From: Anaerolineae bacterium
Lineage (GTDB): Bacteria; Chloroflexota; Anaerolineae; Aggregatilineales; Aggregatilineaceae
Reading direction: 5' to 3'
DNA length: 51,499 nucleotides
NCBI GenBank assembly: GCA_016926875.1
Contig: JAFGNU010000028.1
Location: 1 to 51,499, forward strand
Shown here: positions 48,382 through 51,499 of the stretch, in pieces
How positions within the stretch are numbered: position 1 is the stretch's first letter
Layout: the number at the start of each line of letters is the position of its first letter
Made by a program: the position numbers and the translations under genes
Notes under the pieces: model-generated
The model's database searches: none
Told to the model about the DNA's origin: nothing
The model's input: the letters and a program-made list of their open reading frames with translations, nothing else

Positions 48382-49764
48382 CTATTGATCCGTCTCATCA
48401 TCCATCAGCGGCAGCAGGCGCTGCTTGAGCGCCGCGCGCCGGGCGTGATACGTCGCCTCATTCACCTGCCCGGCATCAAACGCATCATCCAGGTCGGCCA
48501 GCGCCCGGAGCAGCGCGTCTTTGCTCGCCGCCGGACCGGGCATCTCCCCAACCAGCGGGACCATAACCGACGCCCGGCGCTGCCGCCACCACAGCACGAT
48601 CCCTGCCAGCAGCACTACAACCCCGATCCCACCCAGCACCAGCAGCAGGCTCGAAGTGGAATCATCACCGTCATCAGGTTCGTAGACCGGCTTGATCACG
48701 TCCACCGTGCGCGACGGCCTGCCGGACAGCGTGAAGATCAGGCGCTCGTCGGCGCTCAACGGTCCCAGCAGGTCATGCGCTTTGATCAGGGTGGTATCGT
48801 CGGGTGAGATGTCTTCGTCCGGCTCCAACCGGGTGATACGCAGCCCGCCGGACAGCACGCGGTAGCGAAATTCGCCGTCGGTTTCAAACTGTTCGCTGTC
48901 CAGCGTCACCGTGTCATTGGGCAGCAGCACCGCCCCGTTCATGACCGCGTAACCAAATGCCTGATCCAGCACAGCTTCGCTGGTGTAGGGCAGGTAGTAC
49001 AGCAGCGTAATGCTGTGCACCTGGTCCGGGTGCAGCGGCCAGGTATCCCACACCAGCGCGTTGTTCTCGTCCACCTGGTAGCGCTCGCTGCCCTCGATTT
49101 GCATCGGCTGGATGCTGAACGCCCCAACCGGCAGTTCGATCTGGACCGATACCGGCCACCCGTTATCGGCTACCATATCGGTCGTCACGATCCGGTCGCC
49201 GGTGTTAATCAGTTCCAGGTCCAGCCGGACCTCGATCCCGAACTCATTGATCGGTGCGTAGGTGATGAGCATCTGCGCCCGCGTCACGGCCACGGGGACG
49301 GGATCGGTTGAGCGCTCGTAGATGATCACATCCAGTGACAGGTCTTCTTCGTCCCCCCGGATCGGCGCGATCTGCGCTCCCTGTGTTACCCCGGCATAAC
49401 CGATGTGCACAAAATACGCGTACTCCGGCGCGCGCACCACGTCTTCAAATACAAACGCGCCGCCCGCCCCGGTCAGCGCTTCGTATTCTCCGGCGATCTC
49501 TCCCTGGGCATCCAGCACCAGCAGTTCAACCGCCAAGCCCGCCGGGATCGGATCGCCGTCCCCCGTGCCCTGGATCAACCTGCCGCGCACGGTGAGCGTC
49601 CCGATAGGCTCCGGCGTATCTGTTACAGCAGGCGTGGGCAGGGAGACGATTTCCGCCTCCGATACGATCTGCGGCTCGCCGGACAGCTCCGAGCCGCACG
49701 CGCCCAGGACCAGCACCGCCGCCATCGCCATAAACCACAAATGAATAACCAACCGTTTTCTCAT
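48382..49764 (-). CDS. Lipoprotein of unknown function inside the ccm operon
   Basis: A 460-residue protein: lipobox VLGAC with the lipidated C23, an external region of about 345 residues, one C-terminal membrane helix (about 370-395, VLGGIGVVVLLAGIVLWW) and a cytoplasmic tail. The N-terminal external part (TLTVRGRLIQGTGDGDPIPAG, EYEALTGAGGAFVFEDV) resembles a carboxypeptidase-regulatory-like beta-sandwich. The tail LLRALADLDDAFDAGQVNEA resembles the CcmI-type motif RDLEFDYDLGKL of the next gene upstream, hinting at a shared partner. It lies between ccmI-like and ccmA genes. I do not recognise it as a known Ccm protein. The ATG is a choice; a GTG nine bases earlier is possible. Confidence 0.65.
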   Translation of the reverse strand: MRKRLVIHLWFMAMAAVLVLGACGSELSGEPQIVSEAEIVSLPTPAVTDTPEPIGTLTVRGRLIQGTGDGDPIPAGLAVELLVLDAQGEIAGEYEALTGAGGAFVFEDVVRAPEYAYFVHIGYAGVTQGAQIAPIRGDEEDLSLDVIIYERSTDPVPVAVTRAQMLITYAPINEFGIEVRLDLELINTGDRIVTTDMVADNGWPVSVQIELPVGAFSIQPMQIEGSERYQVDENNALVWDTWPLHPDQVHSITLLYYLPYTSEAVLDQAFGYAVMNGAVLLPNDTVTLDSEQFETDGEFRYRVLSGGLRITRLEPDEDISPDDTTLIKAHDLLGPLSADERLIFTLSGRPSRTVDVIKPVYEPDDGDDSTSSLLLVLGGIGVVVLLAGIVLWWRQRRASVMVPLVGEMPGPAASKDALLRALADLDDAFDAGQVNEATYHARRAALKQRLLPLMDDETDQ

Positions 49765-49795
49765 ACCATCCACTCGATTTCACACCACCCGAAGC

Positions 49796-50173
49796 TCATG
49801 ACCCACTGCCGCCCGGTTCCTGCCGGAGCGCGGCAACTGCCGCCTCGATGCGCGCGTCCTGGGCGGCGATGTCGGCGTCTAGCTCGTCCAACCGCCGGGC
49901 AATCGTCCCCTCCAACCGGACCAGGTAGTCGCGCTGGTCCGTATAGACGTCGTCCGCCAGCTTGCCCAGATCGTAGTCAAATTCCAGGTCGCGGATCGCA
50001 CGCTGCATGCGCTGTTGTTCCGCACGCAGCACGTCAAGCGCCCGCTGCTGGCGTGCCGCCCCGCGCGGGACGGTATTGGCGAGTGGGCGCTCAAAAAACG
50101 GGATCAGCGCCGCCGCCGCGACCAGTCCGCCCATTACCATGCCCAACAACAGCATCCCGGCTGACATGCGCAT
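49796..50173 (-). CDS. CcmI/CcmH-like cytochrome c maturation protein
   Basis: A 125-residue protein with one N-terminal membrane helix (about 4-24) and a helical remainder. The motif AIRDLEFDYDLGKLADDVY is characteristic of the N-terminal part of CcmI/CycH-type proteins, where it precedes the apocytochrome-binding TPR region; that region is absent here. It overlaps the upstream thioredoxin-like gene by one base (TGATG). It probably organises the CcmF-CcmG step. It may instead be a stand-alone lineage-specific version; the gene symbol is left empty for that reason. Confidence 0.7.
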   Translation of the reverse strand: MRMSAGMLLLGMVMGGLVAAAALIPFFERPLANTVPRGAARQQRALDVLRAEQQRMQRAIRDLEFDYDLGKLADDVYTDQRDYLVRLEGTIARRLDELDADIAAQDARIEAAVAALRQEPGGSGS

Positions 50174-50796
50174 CAGCCCTTCAGCGCGCCGTCGATGGCG
50201 GCGCGCAGTTCGGTTTCATCCGGGCGGGCCAGGAAGTGCCGTGTTACCGTGCCGCCGGTGTCGATAATGAATGTCTCCGGGATGCCGGTGATGCGGTAGG
50301 CATTCTTGACCCGGTCGCCCCGGTCTGGTGCATTGGGATAGGTAATTTTGAACTCGTCCAGGTAGGCCAGCGCGCCGTCCTCGTCTTCAAGGCCGCCGGT
50401 GTTGATACCCAGGAAGATCACATCCTGATCCCGGTAATCCAACCAGACGCGTTCTAGCAGCGGCGCCTCGTCGCGGCACGGGCCGCAGTAACTCGCCCAA
50501 AAGTTTAGCACGATCACCCGCCCCTTGAGATTGGCATAATCGATCCGCTCGCCGTCAAAGGTTGTCACGCTGAAATCCGGCGCCGCGCTGCCGATCAACT
50601 GGTCCTCACCGCGCTGGTAGAGCGCATACCCGACCGCGATCAGCAGGCCAAGCGACAGCAGCACCGCCGTGATGCCAAACATCGAAAACCGCTGCGGCAC
50701 CTGCCGCGCCTGTGTTTCTGCCTTGCCCGCTGCCAGTGCTTCCAGCCAATCGAGCGCCTCGCTTTCATCGGCGGGTCTATCCTGTTCATCCGTCAT
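50173..50796 (-). CDS. ccmG: Membrane-anchored thiol-disulfide oxidoreductase (CcmG/ResA-like)
   Basis: Reduces the apocytochrome c CxxCH thiols before heme attachment. The 207-residue protein has a cytoplasmic N-terminal stretch, a membrane helix (about 38-60) and an external thioredoxin fold with WASYCGPC (C104, C107) and the cis-Pro in GIPETFIID. The start ATG overlaps the ccmF stop (ATGA), which excludes a longer frame. ccmF lies directly upstream and the ccmI-like gene follows with one base overlap. The gene name reflects context; ResA and CcmG are close relatives. Confidence 0.9.
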   Translation of the reverse strand: MTDEQDRPADESEALDWLEALAAGKAETQARQVPQRFSMFGITAVLLSLGLLIAVGYALYQRGEDQLIGSAAPDFSVTTFDGERIDYANLKGRVIVLNFWASYCGPCRDEAPLLERVWLDYRDQDVIFLGINTGGLEDEDGALAYLDEFKITYPNAPDRGDRVKNAYRITGIPETFIIDTGGTVTRHFLARPDETELRAAIDGALKG

Positions 50797-51499
50797 GCTG
50801 CCAGCCTTTCCAACTCGTCTATCGCTGCCTGTCCGGCGAGCGCCGGTTGGCAGGACGGCCACAGCGCAACCAGCGTCCCGGCCACCAGGATAACACCGCC
50901 CATCCAGAGGAAGTTGATCAACGGGTTCCAGTAAGCGCGGAACGTGACGCGGTTGCCTTCCCAAAACGTGATGATCGTGTAGAAATCTCCGGCCAGCGTG
51001 CGGTGCGTACCGGGCACACTCACGTTCGTGACAGGCACACGCTCGCCGGTGGCAGGGTTCACGCTGAAATAAATGTCACGGCGCGGTTCGAGTTGGGTCA
51101 CTTCGTTTTCTCCCCGCAAGAGTGTCGTCCGGGCTATGATCGCCACGCGACCATCGCGCGCCCACCCTTCGTACAGGCCATCATAGCGCAGTGTGTACGG
51201 GCCAAGCGGCAGCGTTTCATCCACATTGAGCACTGCCTGCTGCACGTCCTGAAACGCCGTGCTGCCGATCACGCCCAGACCCAGGATCGCCATGCCCAGG
51301 TGAACAAAATAACCACCGTAGCGGTGCCGGTCGCGCGTCACCAGCCGCGTGAAGGCTGCCCAATAATCCTCGCCGCGCCGGTGCCGGGCCTCGATCCCCT
51401 TCCAGATTTCGGTTACGGTCGCCGCCCCGGCAAATACGATCAGCCCGTAGCCAAGCAGCGCCCAGCCGTTATGTGTCCTGGTGATCCACAGCGCCGCAA
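50793..51499 (-). CDS. ccmF: CcmF heme lyase, C-terminal part (cut by window end)
   Basis: The frame stays open to the right edge of the window, so only the last 235 or so codons are present. Conserved features are GIEARHRRGEDYWAAFTRL, RYGGYFVHLGMAILGLGV (typical CcmF histidine loop), and the ending NPLINFLWMGGVILVAGTL. CcmF attaches heme covalently to apocytochrome c in system I. It is translationally coupled to ccmG by a four-base overlap. The catalytic WWD loop and the start lie outside the window, and ccmE may also. Confidence 0.9.
   Translation of the reverse strand, partial: AALWITRTHNGWALLGYGLIVFAGAATVTEIWKGIEARHRRGEDYWAAFTRLVTRDRHRYGGYFVHLGMAILGLGVIGSTAFQDVQQAVLNVDETLPLGPYTLRYDGLYEGWARDGRVAIIARTTLLRGENEVTQLEPRRDIYFSVNPATGERVPVTNVSVPGTHRTLAGDFYTIITFWEGNRVTFRAYWNPLINFLWMGGVILVAGTLVALWPSCQPALAGQAAIDELERLAA

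Overview
The window is high-GC, densely packed bacterial chromosome. I read it as probably Chloroflexota, Anaerolineae-like. That is an inference from the mix of multi-pass GT-C-type glycosyltransferases, SH3/glycoside-hydrolase surface proteins, a RodZ-like protein with a Thr/Pro tail and a split Ccm cytochrome c maturation operon; no marker in the window proves the phylum.

Layout. 1-2.2 kb: galT-galK (Leloir galactose pathway). 2.2-4.3 kb: three small unknown genes, tadA with an apparently leaderless promoter, tRNA-Ser(CGA) and a stand-alone acyl carrier protein. 4.4-5.8 kb: an orphan lipoprotein solute-binding protein. 5.9-11.3 kb (minus strand): rimO, two tandem GNAT-like paralogues, a receiver-only response regulator and a secreted protein made of two copies of one domain. 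11.4-12.7 kb: a DUF1232 membrane protein and a ZIP metal transporter whose promoter is covered by two palindromes resembling DtxR/MntR operators. 12.9-22.2 kb: four anchored or secreted proteins sharing a clan GH-A-like hydrolase domain, interrupted by an HD-domain phosphohydrolase. Three keep the catalytic glutamate pair; the 1118-residue one has arginine at catalytic positions in two separate hydrolase-like domains. 22.3-29.6 kb: a DinB-like protein, two GT-C-like membrane glycosyltransferases, and rtcA next to ribonuclease Z. 29.6-31.7 kb: an AT-richer island with two zinc-ribbon membrane proteins, the frameshifted remnant of a class I DNA methyltransferase and a Zn-ribbon gene. 31.8-37.3 kb: a third GT-C protein, a secreted unknown, ribosomal protein L9 with a long acidic tail, and the RodZ-like protein. 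37.4-45.4 kb (minus strand): two regulators, a receiver-like protein lacking its phosphoacceptor, a GNAT enzyme, two M20 peptidases, a lipoprotein with Ca-site-like repeats and an esterase. A short plus-strand transcript is predicted at 40.66-40.73 kb. 45.5-45.9 kb: tmRNA (ssrA). 46-51.5 kb (minus strand): a cytochrome c maturation operon, ccmF (cut by the window end)-ccmG-ccmI-like-lipoprotein-ccmA-ccmB-ccmC-ccmD, joined mostly by 1-4 base overlaps.

Working picture. The GH-A cluster, the three GT-C proteins and galTK suggest a locus that builds and trims, or senses, surface glycan (inference). At least two genes (the 44.5 kb lipoprotein and the 33.5 kb glycosyltransferase), and probably tadA, have a -10 box placed so that transcription would start at or within a few bases of the start codon, so leaderless mRNAs may be common here. 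All calls come from reading sequence and translations; no database search was run. Stretches between genes not listed as features showed nothing I could support.
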